DNA of 64,000 nucleotides from Desulfobacca acetoxidans DSM 11109 (GTDB lineage Bacteria > Desulfobacterota > Desulfobaccia > Desulfobaccales > Desulfobaccaceae), in assembly GCF_000195295.1 (NCBI RefSeq), contig NC_015388.1, forward strand, positions 1,054,001-1,118,000. The letters run 5' to 3'. The first letter of the stretch is position 1; each line of letters begins with the position of its first letter. The translations under genes and the position numbers were made by a program. The notes under the pieces are model-generated. The model saw nothing but the letters and a program-made list of their open reading frames with translations, ran no database searches and had not been told where the DNA came from. Below are positions 16,375 to 24,902 of this stretch, piece after piece.

Positions 16375-17793
16375 CTATGCTTCCGGTGCCAGTATTTCTG
16401 CCAGTACCGCAACTACGAGTGGTTCGTCTTCCGGCAAGATGGTCCGCAGGTCCAACAGCAACCGTTGTTGTTCCAGGCGGGCGATGATCGGCGGCTGTGC
16501 CTGCCGCAGGGCTTGTTCCAGGCGGTGGGGTGGCCAGTCCGGGTGTTCCAGGCTCAGGGCGCGGCTGGGAAGTTCCACCTGCGGCAGGGCGCCGCCGCCG
16601 ACGCGGGCGATGCTGGGCCAGAGGTTCACCCGGAACGGTGGCGGCAACCGGCGGCGCAGGCGCCGGGCCAGATTGAGTGCCTGGCGGTTTATGGCCGCTA
16701 GAGGTTTGGTAATCATCCGCAGAGTGGGGATTGCTTGTACCGCCTCCTGTTCGTCCCGGTAAAGCCGCAGGGTCGCCTCCAGACCGGCCAGGGTCAATTT
16801 ATCGGGCCGCAGGGCGCGGGTAAGGGGATTGCGTTTTAACTGCTCCACGTATTGCCTGTTTCCCAAGGCGATGCCAGCCTGGGGGCCGCCCAATAGCTTA
16901 TCGCCGCTGAACACCACCAGGTTAACCTTTTGACCCAGGGCTTCAAGCACCGACGGCTCTCTGTCGATGCCATGGCGGCTCAGATCCAGGAAACAGCCGC
17001 TGCCCAGGTCCTCCGCCACCGGAAGATGGTATTTTTCCCCCAGGGCCACTAGGTCGGCCAGAGGCACTTCTTTGGTAAATCCGGTAATACGAAAGTTGCT
17101 GGTATGGACCTTGAGCAGCAGAGCGGTTTCGGAAGAGATGGCCTGTTCGTAATCGAACAGGTGGGTCTTGTTGGTGGTCCCCACTTCCCGCAGGATAGCG
17201 CCGCTGGCCCGCATCACATCGGGCATGCGGAAGGAACCGCCGATTTCCACCAATTGGCCCCGCGAGACGATTACTTCCCGACCCTGGGCCAGGGTATTAA
17301 GCATCAGCAGCACGGCCCCGGCGTTGTTATTGACGATCAGGGCGGCCTCGGCGCCGGTCAACTCCCGAAGCAATTTTTCCAGGTGATCATGACGGGATCC
17401 CCGGCGCCCTTCCTTTAGGTGATACTCCAGATTGGAATAATGACCGGCGACCTCCAGCATCTGCTGGATCGCTGCCCCGGGCAGCGGTGAACGACCCAGA
17501 TTTGTGTGGATAATAACGCCGGTGGCATTAACGACGCGCCTCAGGCAAGGTCGCTGCAACTCCTCGACGACATCTTCTACCCGTTTGATAAGCTCGGTTT
17601 CCGATAGCCTGGCTGGTAGCACTGCGGCTGGGCTTTCTAAAAGCTGCTGCCGATAGTCGGTCAGGACCCGACGGATGGCTTTAGTCAGTAACGGCCGTGG
17701 GAACGCCTGCGGGTAGGGATGTTCCTGAAAATAAAGCAGCAGTTCCTCCACCGCCGGTAATTGGCGCAATAATCGCTGACGTTGTTCATCCAT
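16375..17793 (-). CDS. selA: L-seryl-tRNA(Sec) selenium transferase
   Basis: 472 residues, full length. Converts Ser-tRNA(Sec) to Sec-tRNA(Sec) with selenophosphate. Family blocks are present: N-terminal LPAVEELL, VNATGVIIHTNLGRSPL (~88-104), EGRRGSRHDHLE, and the PLP lysine K299 in FSGDKLLGGPQAG. It shows that the host makes selenocysteine, which matters for the in-frame UGA gene at 39475-39663. No selB or selD is in the window; selB often follows selA but here the next gene downstream is the unrelated polyferredoxin. Confidence 0.96.
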   Translation of the reverse strand: MDEQRQRLLRQLPAVEELLLYFQEHPYPQAFPRPLLTKAIRRVLTDYRQQLLESPAAVLPARLSETELIKRVEDVVEELQRPCLRRVVNATGVIIHTNLGRSPLPGAAIQQMLEVAGHYSNLEYHLKEGRRGSRHDHLEKLLRELTGAEAALIVNNNAGAVLLMLNTLAQGREVIVSRGQLVEIGGSFRMPDVMRASGAILREVGTTNKTHLFDYEQAISSETALLLKVHTSNFRITGFTKEVPLADLVALGEKYHLPVAEDLGSGCFLDLSRHGIDREPSVLEALGQKVNLVVFSGDKLLGGPQAGIALGNRQYVEQLKRNPLTRALRPDKLTLAGLEATLRLYRDEQEAVQAIPTLRMITKPLAAINRQALNLARRLRRRLPPPFRVNLWPSIARVGGGALPQVELPSRALSLEHPDWPPHRLEQALRQAQPPIIARLEQQRLLLDLRTILPEDEPLVVAVLAEILAPEA

Positions 17794-18059
17794 GCTGACA
17801 CATTCCTGTTATAGTAGTTGCCGAAAGCATTGCCATATTATTTTCCCCATCCCGATCCGAGCCCTCAAGGGGGAGTAGAGATTAAGGGAAGGATACATTA
17901 AAAACTTGAGTTTCACACCTAATAACGGCTCGGTGATACATAAAAAAACTTTGCTAATATGAAATAAATAGAAAAGGTTTCCGGATTGTGGCAATATAAC
18001 AATGCGAATAGATTAGATAAACCACAAAAGGGGAAGGTGCACCGGGGCTTTAACATCAA

Positions 18060-18464
18060 TCAGTCGATCGCCAACAAGATATTCTTTACTGATGGCAAAG
18101 GTGATGAAAGACCTTTTGTGAGCCAAATTCTCTTTACCAGGGGGATATCAACCGTCAGCAGAAAAAAGGCGGTGATCCAATCCTCCAGGCTGCGCACTCC
18201 TGCCCGGACAGATGTGAACATACCTGCATCGTGGTTCGGGTTAAAGACAATTTTTACCCCAAGCTTATTAAGGATTGGCTCAAGCTCCGTAGACCAGTGG
18301 CCGGTGACTACCCGGATATCCTCGACACCAGAGGTGTGAAACCGTGGGATTGCTTCCCCTAGGAAGGTCGACTGGCCCAAGGGCAGCAACGGCTTGAAGC
18401 CACCGAGGCGAGAGGAATACCCGCCGGCCAGGATCAGGGCTGCGATGCCGTCCCCGAAGTTCAT
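18060..18464 (-). pseudogene. Truncated MocA/MobA-like cytidylyltransferase
   Basis: 134 residues, against about 190-200 for the family. The start is typical: ALILAGGYSSRLGGFKPLLPLG (nucleotide-binding LAGGxSxRxG) and later VVTGH and FFLLTVDIPLV. After the DIPLV block the frame loses similarity and stops, so the C-terminal third is missing. Enzymes of this type load CMP or GMP onto molybdopterin. Next to an xdhC fragment, its usual partner. Confidence 0.75.
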
Positions 18465-18484
18465 CGGTTTTTCCCGGACCTTAC

Positions 18485-18736
18485 CTAAATGAGCTCCGCG
18501 GCGATGCTCACGGCAATCTCTTCCGGGGTTTCAGCGCCGATGGCAAGACCGCTAGGCGAAAAGATCCGGTAAAAGTCCTTTTGGGGAAAACCTTCTTTGG
18601 TCAGGGCCGCATAGATGGCCTCCCGTTTGCGGCGGCTGGCAAACATGCCGATATAGCCGGCTGGAGCCGCCAGCGCCTGGCGCAACACCGATTGGTCGTA
18701 GGCATGGTTCCGAGTAACCAGCACCAAGTAGCGGAT
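18485..18736 (-). pseudogene. C-terminal fragment of XdhC
   Basis: About 83 residues matching the end of XdhC (YLVLVTRNHAYD, YIGMFASRRKR, SGLAIGAETPEEIAVSI). An in-frame stop lies just upstream of the match, and the N-terminal ~200 residues are absent. XdhC inserts the molybdenum cofactor into xanthine-dehydrogenase-type enzymes. The break point coincides with the start of an amidohydrolase fragment on the other strand. Confidence 0.8.
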
Positions 18737-18847
18737 TTATTGGTGGTTGATGGTAATCCCCTGGACTTAAGATTGCTGGAAAGCCCGGAACGCCTCCTAA
18801 GTCTCATTATGAAGGAAGGGAAAATTTTAAAAAATCAGCTCGCTTGA
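18728..18847 (+). pseudogene. C-terminal fragment of an amidohydrolase
   Basis: About 39 residues (VADLLVVDGNPL, LESPERLLSLIMKEGKI, ending KNQLA) have the signature end of imidazolonepropionase-like amidohydrolases, where ADLLVVDGNPL precedes a V-x-K-G-K strand. No other part of the gene is present. It abuts the xdhC fragment back to back, so a deletion or inversion joined two gene ends. Confidence 0.72.
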
Positions 18848-19004
18848 AATAAAATAGGAGCAGCGGAATCTCGATTCTTTGGATACTATGGTAGACGCTC
18901 TTAAAACTTTTGTGGTTACCAGTTCCTTACCCCCCTTGCCTGGGGCAAAGCTCTCGGCTGACTGAATTGTTACCAGACCGGAAACCGGCAAAAAGGAAGC
19001 GTTT

Positions 19005-19649
19005 ATGCAATCAGATCATTTGGATAGATTTTACCGCACCACTTTGGCGGCCCTGTCTCCCATTGTCGATACCCTGCGGTTGATGTGCGGCGCCATCCGC
19101 CATGCCTTTAACCGCAGCAGCCTGGCCGAGTTGGAGGAAGTGGAGCGGCTGCGAGATAACCTTACTCTGGATATTGACGAATTTTTTAATAAAGTGGAAC
19201 AACTACAGCAGGATAAGATCAATAAGGGCAATTTGCGGCTTATCCAACTTGCGGGGGTGCTTACTCACCTGGAGCATATCGGGGCCGAGATCAGCAATAT
19301 GGCAGGTCCGGTGCAACGCAAGATCAGAGAGGCAGTGATGATTTCCGATCAGGATTTCTATCATCTGAACGATCTTTTTACCCGCGTCAAAGGTCTTTTG
19401 CGCGGTCTGGCAGATCTGTTTCATGCCGAAAACCAGCCGCTCAAGAGATATCTGTTTAATGAGGCCAACAATCTTATCGAAGGGTGCTTCCAGCGGGAAA
19501 CAGAGCACGAAACCCGGATGACCCAAAGTTTCGGCCAACCCCATGCCTTCGCTATTTATCTGGCTATCTTGGAGCAGCAGAAACGTATCCTCCAGCATCT
19601 TATTGATATCATCGGTATTGTAGATAAACGGTTTGAGAGTCGGGATTAG
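19005..19649 (+). CDS. PhoU-like helical protein
   Basis: 214 residues, all helical, with repeated heptad-like patterns (ELEEVERLRDNLTLDIDEFFNKVEQL; HLEHIGAEISNMAG). This resembles PhoU/DUF47-type proteins linked to phosphate or Na/Pi transport. No transporter is adjacent. The SD AAAGGAAG precedes the ATG. It is followed after 14 bases by a kinase gene, so the two are probably co-transcribed. Confidence 0.65.
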   Translation: MQSDHLDRFYRTTLAALSPIVDTLRLMCGAIRHAFNRSSLAELEEVERLRDNLTLDIDEFFNKVEQLQQDKINKGNLRLIQLAGVLTHLEHIGAEISNMAGPVQRKIREAVMISDQDFYHLNDLFTRVKGLLRGLADLFHAENQPLKRYLFNEANNLIEGCFQRETEHETRMTQSFGQPHAFAIYLAILEQQKRILQHLIDIIGIVDKRFESRD

Positions 19650-19663
19650 AAGAGGGAGAAGGG

Positions 19664-20767
19664 ATGAGTGTGGATCCGGTTCTGGCTGCTGCCGAGCGCT
19701 TTTCGCCAGAGGGCGGGATTGTTGCGGTCCAGGAATATGGCGGGGGCAATGTCAATGATACCTTTCTGGTAACGCTAGGGGAGGCGGCCGATTCGCGATT
19801 CATCTTGCAGAGGCTCAACCGGCGGGTCTTTCCGCAACCGGAACTGGTTATGGGCAACCTCAGAACCTTTACCCGCCATCTGCAGCGAAGCGAGCAGCAG
19901 GAGCTTCACAGTTCCGACCGGCGCTGGGAAACCCCCGAGGTGCGGTTCACCCAGGACGGCAGCGACTATTGGATTGACCCTCAGGGCTCGTTCTGGCGCA
20001 GCCTCAGCTTTATCGAGCAGGCCAGATCCCTAGACTCCATTAATGGTTTAGACCATGCCGCGGAAGTGGGTTACGCCCTGGGCCGCTTTCACCGACTGTT
20101 GAGCGACCTTCCTCCCGATCTCCTTTCAGACACACTGCCCGGGTTTCACCTTACACCGGGATACGTGCGGCAATATGACCAGGTTTTGGAGGAGTGCCGC
20201 CAGCCGAGATCGCCGGAAGTCGATTTTGCCCTGAAGTTTATCGACAGGCGGCGGGCTGGGGTCTCTGTCCTGGAGCAGGCCCGAAACGACGGTACGCTCA
20301 CCCAAAGGATTATCCATGGTGATCCCAAGGTCAACAATGTCCTGTTGGATAATCTTACCAACTTGGCCGTGGCCATGATTGATCTGGATACGGTCAAACC
20401 CGGCCTGGTGCAGTATGATATCGGCGACTGCCTGCGCTCCGGCTGCAATCCGCTGGGCGAGGAAACCGCCGCCTGGGAGACGGTCCGTTTTGAGGCCGAT
20501 CTGTGCCAGGCCATACTGCGAGGGTATCTTTCCCAGGCCCGTGATTTCATGAGGCCATCTGATTACAATTATCTCTACGATGCCGTGCGACTCATCGCCT
20601 TCGAGCTAGGCCTCAGGTTTTTCACCGACTATCTGGCCGGCGACCTCTATTTCAAGGCCCGAGATCCGGAGCACAACCTGGCCCGCGGCTTGGTGCAGTT
20701 CAAACTGACCGAGAGCATCGAATCTCAGGCCGGGACAATTCAAACCATCATCAGAGACCTCAGATAA
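19664..20767 (+). CDS. Aminoglycoside-phosphotransferase-fold small-molecule kinase
   Basis: 367 residues. The kinase signature HGDPKVNN (218-225) is the catalytic Brenner motif and IDLDT (239-243) supplies the Mg-binding Asp. An N-terminal GGGNVNDTF glycine-rich loop and a C-terminal helical part follow the N-acetylhexosamine kinase (NahK) type. The substrate is probably a sugar or amino alcohol, not an antibiotic. Strong SD AGGGAGAAGGG. Second in a pair with the PhoU-like gene. Confidence 0.8.
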   Translation: MSVDPVLAAAERFSPEGGIVAVQEYGGGNVNDTFLVTLGEAADSRFILQRLNRRVFPQPELVMGNLRTFTRHLQRSEQQELHSSDRRWETPEVRFTQDGSDYWIDPQGSFWRSLSFIEQARSLDSINGLDHAAEVGYALGRFHRLLSDLPPDLLSDTLPGFHLTPGYVRQYDQVLEECRQPRSPEVDFALKFIDRRRAGVSVLEQARNDGTLTQRIIHGDPKVNNVLLDNLTNLAVAMIDLDTVKPGLVQYDIGDCLRSGCNPLGEETAAWETVRFEADLCQAILRGYLSQARDFMRPSDYNYLYDAVRLIAFELGLRFFTDYLAGDLYFKARDPEHNLARGLVQFKLTESIESQAGTIQTIIRDLR

Positions 20768-20866
20768 AGAGAGAAAATTATCCTTTTTTTCTCTTCCCCT
20801 TGCCACAAAGAATAATCATTCCTATCTTTAATCTACAGTTAAATCTTTACCCATAAGGAGTTGTCC

Positions 20867-21121
20867 ATGTCTGAAACCGGTATTCCCCTTTCTTTTGCTG
20901 ATTTTAAAGCAAATCTCGATACCTCGGTTCTGGGCCGCTTGGTGGCGGAACTTCGTCTGGCCGCCGATAACTGTCCTCAGTGCCAGGGTTCCCGGGAATA
21001 TGTCTTTGCCTCTCGAGGGCGGGAAAATATGGTCCCCTGCGTCCGCTGCGAACCGGTTTATGCCTTGCTGGCCACCCTGGAGCCGATCCTCGAATTCATC
21101 CGCGATGAATCTCCTTATTAA
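20867..21121 (+). CDS. Small protein with two CxxC motifs
   Basis: 84 residues from the ATG at 20867 (SD AAGGAG). CPQC and CVRC are 22 residues apart, forming a possible zinc ribbon. A short helical region (LSFADFKANLDTSVLGRLVAELRL) precedes it. No family recognised; it may be a small regulatory or RNA-associated protein. Confidence 0.6.
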   Translation: MSETGIPLSFADFKANLDTSVLGRLVAELRLAADNCPQCQGSREYVFASRGRENMVPCVRCEPVYALLATLEPILEFIRDESPY

Positions 21122-21204
21122 ATCAGTTGGGTGGGCTAACCCCCTTTATTCAGGAGGGTTAGAAAAACCTCAATGAGCTATTGAAATATCATAGATTAAA
21201 AGAG

Positions 21205-21630
21205 CTTGTATAAAAACAGTGAGCCGTGAGCCGTGAGCAGCAAAAACATTATTGTGAGCAGCCGCCACGATTCTGTTTTTATGCTTCGTTGTGTTCGGCA
21301 GAACATGTGAACTTGTATAAAAACAGTGGGCCGTGAGCCGTGAGCAGCAAAAACATTATTTTGAGCAGCCGCCACGATTCTGTTTTTATACTTCGTTGTG
21401 TTCGGCAGAACATGTGCACTTATATAAAAACAGTGAGCCGTGAGCCGTGAGCAGCAACAACATTATTTTGAGCAGCCGCCACGATTCTGTTTTTATGCTT
21501 CGTTGTGTTCGGCAGAACATGTGCACTTATATAAAAACAGAATGTATTTGTAGGGTGGGCAATGCCCACCCTACGCCTCTACGCCTCTGTTTTTATGCTT
21601 CGTTGTGTTCTTGAGAACATGTGAACTTAT
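21205..21630 (+). repeat. Tandem array of 107-bp repeats
   Basis: Three units of exactly 107 bases start at 21205, 21312 and 21419, nearly identical. A fourth, rearranged unit of 100 bases starts at 21526, and a fifth truncated one at 21626. Each unit carries an inverted repeat TATAAAAACAG/CTGTTTTTAT, a GTGAGCCGTGAGCCGTGAGCAG stretch (about 21220-21241), and CTTCGTTGTGTTC...GAACATGTG. Unit 4 replaces its middle with a GTAGGGTGGGCA/TGCCCACCCTAC hairpin. An inverted copy lies at ~29690-29815. Confidence 0.9.
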
Positions 21631-21739
21631 CAAAAAAACAGAATGTTCTTGGCACGGGCTAGAAAGCCTGTGCCACCGGTCAGGTGCTATTCAAATGAAT
21701 GTAATACTTCAGCTATCTGAGATAATAGAACAGGAACAT

Positions 21740-21915
21740 GGTTGGCGGTGCCCACCCTACAGCACCAAAGCATCGACAGACCCGTCTGTAGGGGCGAATC
21801 TTGTATTTGCCCCAAGCAACTGTTCCACCAGTCGATCTCTGCAATCTCCCTACAGCAATAAAGCATTGACAGACCCGTCTGTAGGGGTGAATCTTGTATT
21901 CGCCCCAAGCAACTT
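21740..21915 (+). repeat. Two direct copies of a GACAGACCCGTCTGTAGGGG module
   Basis: A module with GACAGACCCGTCTGTAGGGG, GAATCTTGTATT and GCCCCAAGCAAC occurs at ~21774-21821 and again at ~21866-21912 (period about 92). Internal palindromes GACAGACcCGTCTGT and GGGGCGAAT/ATTCGCCCC make hairpins. The stretch 21122-21935 holds only repeats, no gene. Confidence 0.8.
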
Positions 21916-21935
21916 CTGAAAAAAAGGGTAATGTT

Positions 21936-22463
21936 ATGACCGAAAGACAGGGTGTTATCACCATCCATGGCAATCCCCTGACCTTGCTCGGAGATGAGAT
22001 TAAAGTCGGCTCTCCGGCGCCGGACTGTGAGTTGTTGGACAACGACTTGCATCCCGTCAAACTTTCTTCTTATCGAGACAAGGTCCTGGTCTTGGCCTCG
22101 GTGCCATCCCTGGATACCCCCGTGTGCGATTTCGAATCACGGCGTTTTAACGATGAAGCGGCAGGACTGGGTGAGGCGGTCCAGGTGGTGGTCGTGAGCA
22201 TGGACCTGCCCTTTGCGCAGAAACGCTGGTGTGGCGCGGCGGGGGCGGCCAGGCTGCAGACTTTATCGGACCACCGCCAGGCTGATTTTGGCGCCGCCTA
22301 TGGTGTTCTCATTAAAGAACTGCGTCTGTTGGCTCGGGCCGTTTTTATTGTCGACCGGGAGGGAATTGTGCAGTATGTTCAACTAGTCCCGGAGGTCGCG
22401 GCCGAGCCGGATTATGAAGCGGTCCTGCGGGCCTTAAACAGCATCATTACTGAGAATCAATAA
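21936..22463 (+). CDS. tpx: Thiol peroxidase (Tpx-type peroxiredoxin)
   Basis: 175 residues from the ATG at 21936 (SD AAAGGG); the in-frame upstream part is repeat DNA. Reduces hydroperoxides with thioredoxin. Peroxidatic C64 sits in PSLDTPVCDFESRRFN and resolving C99 in KRWCGA, the atypical 2-Cys Tpx layout. Start TERQGVITIHGNPLTLLG is typical. Probably monocistronic. Confidence 0.93.
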   Translation: MTERQGVITIHGNPLTLLGDEIKVGSPAPDCELLDNDLHPVKLSSYRDKVLVLASVPSLDTPVCDFESRRFNDEAAGLGEAVQVVVVSMDLPFAQKRWCGAAGAARLQTLSDHRQADFGAAYGVLIKELRLLARAVFIVDREGIVQYVQLVPEVAAEPDYEAVLRALNSIITENQ

Positions 22464-22517
22464 GCCGGGATATACTGTGATCAGATCGGGGTGTCGATCT
22501 GAACCGGAAGAATCTCC

Positions 22518-22546
22518 TTGACAACGCGGTTGCCGCCTGTTAAAAA
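22518..22546 (+). promoter_or_regulatory. Candidate promoter of the aroF leader
   Basis: TTGACA (22518-22523), 17 bases, TAAAAA (22541-22546). The leader-peptide ATG lies six bases after the -10 box, so the transcript would start at or beside the ATG. Confidence 0.55.
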
Positions 22547-22552
22547 GTGACC

Positions 22553-22618
22553 ATGAATATGTCAGCGATATTACATTTTTGGTACTGGTGGTTTCCTCGT
22601 GGGACCCCGGCGCCCTGA
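22553..22618 (+). CDS. Aromatic-amino-acid leader peptide of aroF
   Basis: A 21-codon frame, ATG to TGA, with the run Phe-Trp-Tyr-Trp-Trp-Phe (FWYWWF) at codons 9-14. Six consecutive aromatic codons in a short peptide directly upstream of DAHP synthase are the hallmark of transcription attenuation by charged tRNA level. The stop codon lies in the loop of the first downstream hairpin, as in trp and phe leaders. No clear SD; initiation may be leaderless. Confidence 0.85.
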   Translation: MNMSAILHFWYWWFPRGTPAP

Positions 22619-22668
22619 TTAACTTGAACCGCCCGCCGTGGGGTCCCAGTGGGAACCCGCGGCTTTTT
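22600..22668 (+). promoter_or_regulatory. Attenuator: mutually exclusive antiterminator and terminator
   Basis: Antiterminator: TGGGACCCC (22600-22608) pairs with GGGGTCCCA (22640-22648), extendable by GGCG/CGCC. Terminator: GCCGTGGG (22635-22642) pairs with CCCGCGGC (22656-22663, one G-U pair) and is followed by TTTTT (22664-22668). They share 22635-22642, so only one can form. A ribosome stalled on the FWYWWF codons (22577-22594) leaves 22600-22608 free and favours read-through; one reaching the stop at 22616 covers it and favours termination. Confidence 0.8.
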
Positions 22669-22679
22669 ATTTATTATAG

Positions 22680-22717
22680 AGAGGCTGTGGGTTATGCTCA
22701 CGGCCTCTTGGTTTTTT
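22680..22717 (+). terminator. Second terminator-like hairpin before aroF
   Basis: 10-bp stem AGAGGCTGTG (22680-22689) / CACGGCCTCT (22699-22708) with one G-U pair, followed by TGGTTTTTT. It lies between the attenuator and the aroF SD. It may be a second control point; how it is bypassed is not apparent. Confidence 0.65.
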
Positions 22718-22736
22718 AGGCGGGCAGGAGGGAAGA

Positions 22737-23747
22737 ATGCTTATCGTCATGGATAAAACCGCCAGCGAAGCCGAGATTGCTGCGGTGGTGGCCAAGATCG
22801 AGGCCTTAGGATACACTGCCCAAACCATACCGGGCGGTGAGCGGATGGCCATCGGCATCCTGCGCAACCCCGGTCCGGTGGATCCGGCCCTGTTCATCGA
22901 CCTGCCGGGTGTAATTGAGGCTATCCCGGTTTCCCGGTCCTATAAGCTGGTGAGTCGCGAAATGAAACGGGAAAACAGCATCATTGTTCTGCCTCAAGGG
23001 GTCAAGATCGGCGGGGGCCATTTTGTGGTCATGGCCGGTCCCTGTGCCGTGGAGAGCGAGCTGCAGGCATTTACTATTGCCCGCGCCGTTAAGGCGGCGG
23101 GAGCCCAGGTCTTTCGGGGGGGTGCCTTTAAACCCCGCACCTCGCCCTACAGTTATCAGGGTTTGGAGGAGGAGGGATTGAAAATTTTGGCCAGGGTTCG
23201 GGACGAAATCGGCCTGCCCGTCATCACCGAGGCTATCGACCACTACTCCCTGGATCTGGTGGAACAATACGCCGATATCATCCAGATCGGTGCCCGCAAT
23301 ATGCAAAACTTCTCTCTATTGCGCCGGGCTGGACAGGCTCGTAAGCCGGTGCTGCTCAAGCGCGGCATGTCTGCTACGCTGGATGAGTTTTTCATGGCGG
23401 CGGAATATATCCTGGCCGAAGGCAATACCCAGGTCATCCTCTGTGAGCGAGGTATCAGGGGTATCGGTGCCCACGCCCGCAATACCCTGGACCTGGCCGC
23501 CATTCCCTACGTCAAGAAGGAGAGCCATCTGCCCATCATCGCCGATCCGAGCCACGCCGCCGGCCGCCGCCTGCTGGTGCCGCCCCTGGCCCGGGGGGCA
23601 GTCGCCGTGGGGGCTGACGGCCTTATTATTGAAGTGCACCACGATCCGACCCATGCCCTCTCCGACGGGCCGCAGTCGCTCTATCCCGAGCAATTTGCCG
23701 CCCTGATGCGGGATATCCAGACCCTGCGGCCGGGGCAGTGGCTATGA
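22737..23747 (+). CDS. aroF: 3-Deoxy-7-phosphoheptulonate synthase (DAHP synthase)
   Basis: 336 residues. Condenses phosphoenolpyruvate and erythrose 4-phosphate in the first step of the shikimate pathway. The N-terminal ~70 residues are the ferredoxin-like regulatory domain of AroA-I-beta enzymes (as in Thermotoga), followed by the TIM barrel with GPCAVES, GGAFKPRTSPYSYQG, QIGARNMQN, LLKRGM and IADPSHAAGRR. SD GGAGGG. Regulated by the attenuator just upstream; feedback by aromatic amino acids through the N-domain is likely. The stop overlaps the aroB start by four bases. Confidence 0.96.
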   Translation: MLIVMDKTASEAEIAAVVAKIEALGYTAQTIPGGERMAIGILRNPGPVDPALFIDLPGVIEAIPVSRSYKLVSREMKRENSIIVLPQGVKIGGGHFVVMAGPCAVESELQAFTIARAVKAAGAQVFRGGAFKPRTSPYSYQGLEEEGLKILARVRDEIGLPVITEAIDHYSLDLVEQYADIIQIGARNMQNFSLLRRAGQARKPVLLKRGMSATLDEFFMAAEYILAEGNTQVILCERGIRGIGAHARNTLDLAAIPYVKKESHLPIIADPSHAAGRRLLVPPLARGAVAVGADGLIIEVHHDPTHALSDGPQSLYPEQFAALMRDIQTLRPGQWL

Positions 23748-24835
23748 AAGAGATATTCGTCCAGCTTCCGGGGCAGGATCGCTCTTATCGGATTCTGTTA
23801 GAAGCGGGTCTACGCTTCCGTTTGGACGACTATCTCACCCAGGTCTGCCCGAATCCACGGGTCTGGGTGGTGAGCGATGCCCTGGTAGCGCGACTCTACG
23901 GCTCTGGAACAGTAGCTCTTCTCAAGAACCGGGGCATTCAGGCATCGTTGCTAACGGTGCCCCGGGGAGAGAAGAGCAAGTCCTGGCCTGTCCTATCCCG
24001 CCTGGTCTGCCAACTTTTGGAGCAAGGCGCCGACCGCCAAAGCCTGCTCGTGGCCCTGGGTGGCGGCGTCATCGGGGACCTGACCGGTTTTTTGGCTTCC
24101 ATCTTTATGCGCGGGATCCCGTTTGTCCAGGTGCCCACGACACTGCTGGCGATGGTGGATGCAGGCATCGGCGGTAAAACCGCTATTAATCTCCCGGCCG
24201 GGAAGAATCTCATCGGGACCTTCCATCAACCCCGGCTGGTCCTCATCGACCCGGAGTTTCTCCTGACTCTTCCGGCCAGAGAGAGGCGCAACGGCTTGGC
24301 CGAAGTTATCAAGGCCGGTTTCATTCACGACCTGGATCTCCTGGTAATGCTTTCCGGACCGGGCCAGACTCTCTGGCGCGACCGGCAGCTCCGAAATCGG
24401 GACCTGCTCGCCGAGATCATCGGTCGGGCCGTTGCAATCAAGGCCCGGGTTGTTGCGGAGGATGAGAAGGAAGGGGACCGGCGTCGGATTCTCAATTTTG
24501 GCCATACCGTGGGACACGCCCTGGAGAAAGCTTCAGGTTTTAAGATCAAGCACGGGGAGGCCGTGGCGATGGGTATGGCTGCGGCCCTGGATTTTTCGGT
24601 GGAGCTCACCGGTCTAAGCCCGGCCGAGGCAAGCCAGGGTAAGGAACTGCTCCGATCCCAGGGCCTTCCTCTCCGGCCGCCATCCCTGTCCCGAGAGGAG
24701 GTACTGGGGGCTTTGCAGATGGATAAAAAGCGCCAAGCCGATCACCTGGTGTTCATCCTGCTGCGCCATTTAGGCGAGGCGGTGATTTACCCTAAAGCGC
24801 CCCTGACTATGATCTCCGACTGGCTCAGAGCCTAG
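23744..24835 (+). CDS. aroB: 3-Dehydroquinate synthase
   Basis: 363 residues from the ATG at 23744, whose ATGA overlaps the aroF stop. Converts DAHP to 3-dehydroquinate with NAD and a divalent metal. Family blocks: PRGEKSKSW, GGGVIGDLTGFLASIFMRGI, VPTTLLAMVDAGIGGKTAIN, the metal-ligand RNGLAEVIKAG, and NFGHTVGHALE followed by KHGEAVAMGM. Forms an operon with aroF, so the leader controls the first two shikimate steps. Confidence 0.96.
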   Translation: MKEIFVQLPGQDRSYRILLEAGLRFRLDDYLTQVCPNPRVWVVSDALVARLYGSGTVALLKNRGIQASLLTVPRGEKSKSWPVLSRLVCQLLEQGADRQSLLVALGGGVIGDLTGFLASIFMRGIPFVQVPTTLLAMVDAGIGGKTAINLPAGKNLIGTFHQPRLVLIDPEFLLTLPARERRNGLAEVIKAGFIHDLDLLVMLSGPGQTLWRDRQLRNRDLLAEIIGRAVAIKARVVAEDEKEGDRRRILNFGHTVGHALEKASGFKIKHGEAVAMGMAAALDFSVELTGLSPAEASQGKELLRSQGLPLRPPSLSREEVLGALQMDKKRQADHLVFILLRHLGEAVIYPKAPLTMISDWLRA

Positions 24836-24902
24836 TAAATGGAGAGTATGAAAAAAGAGAGGGCAATGATTGAATCAATAGTGGCAGCCACCTTCCTTAG
24901 GT

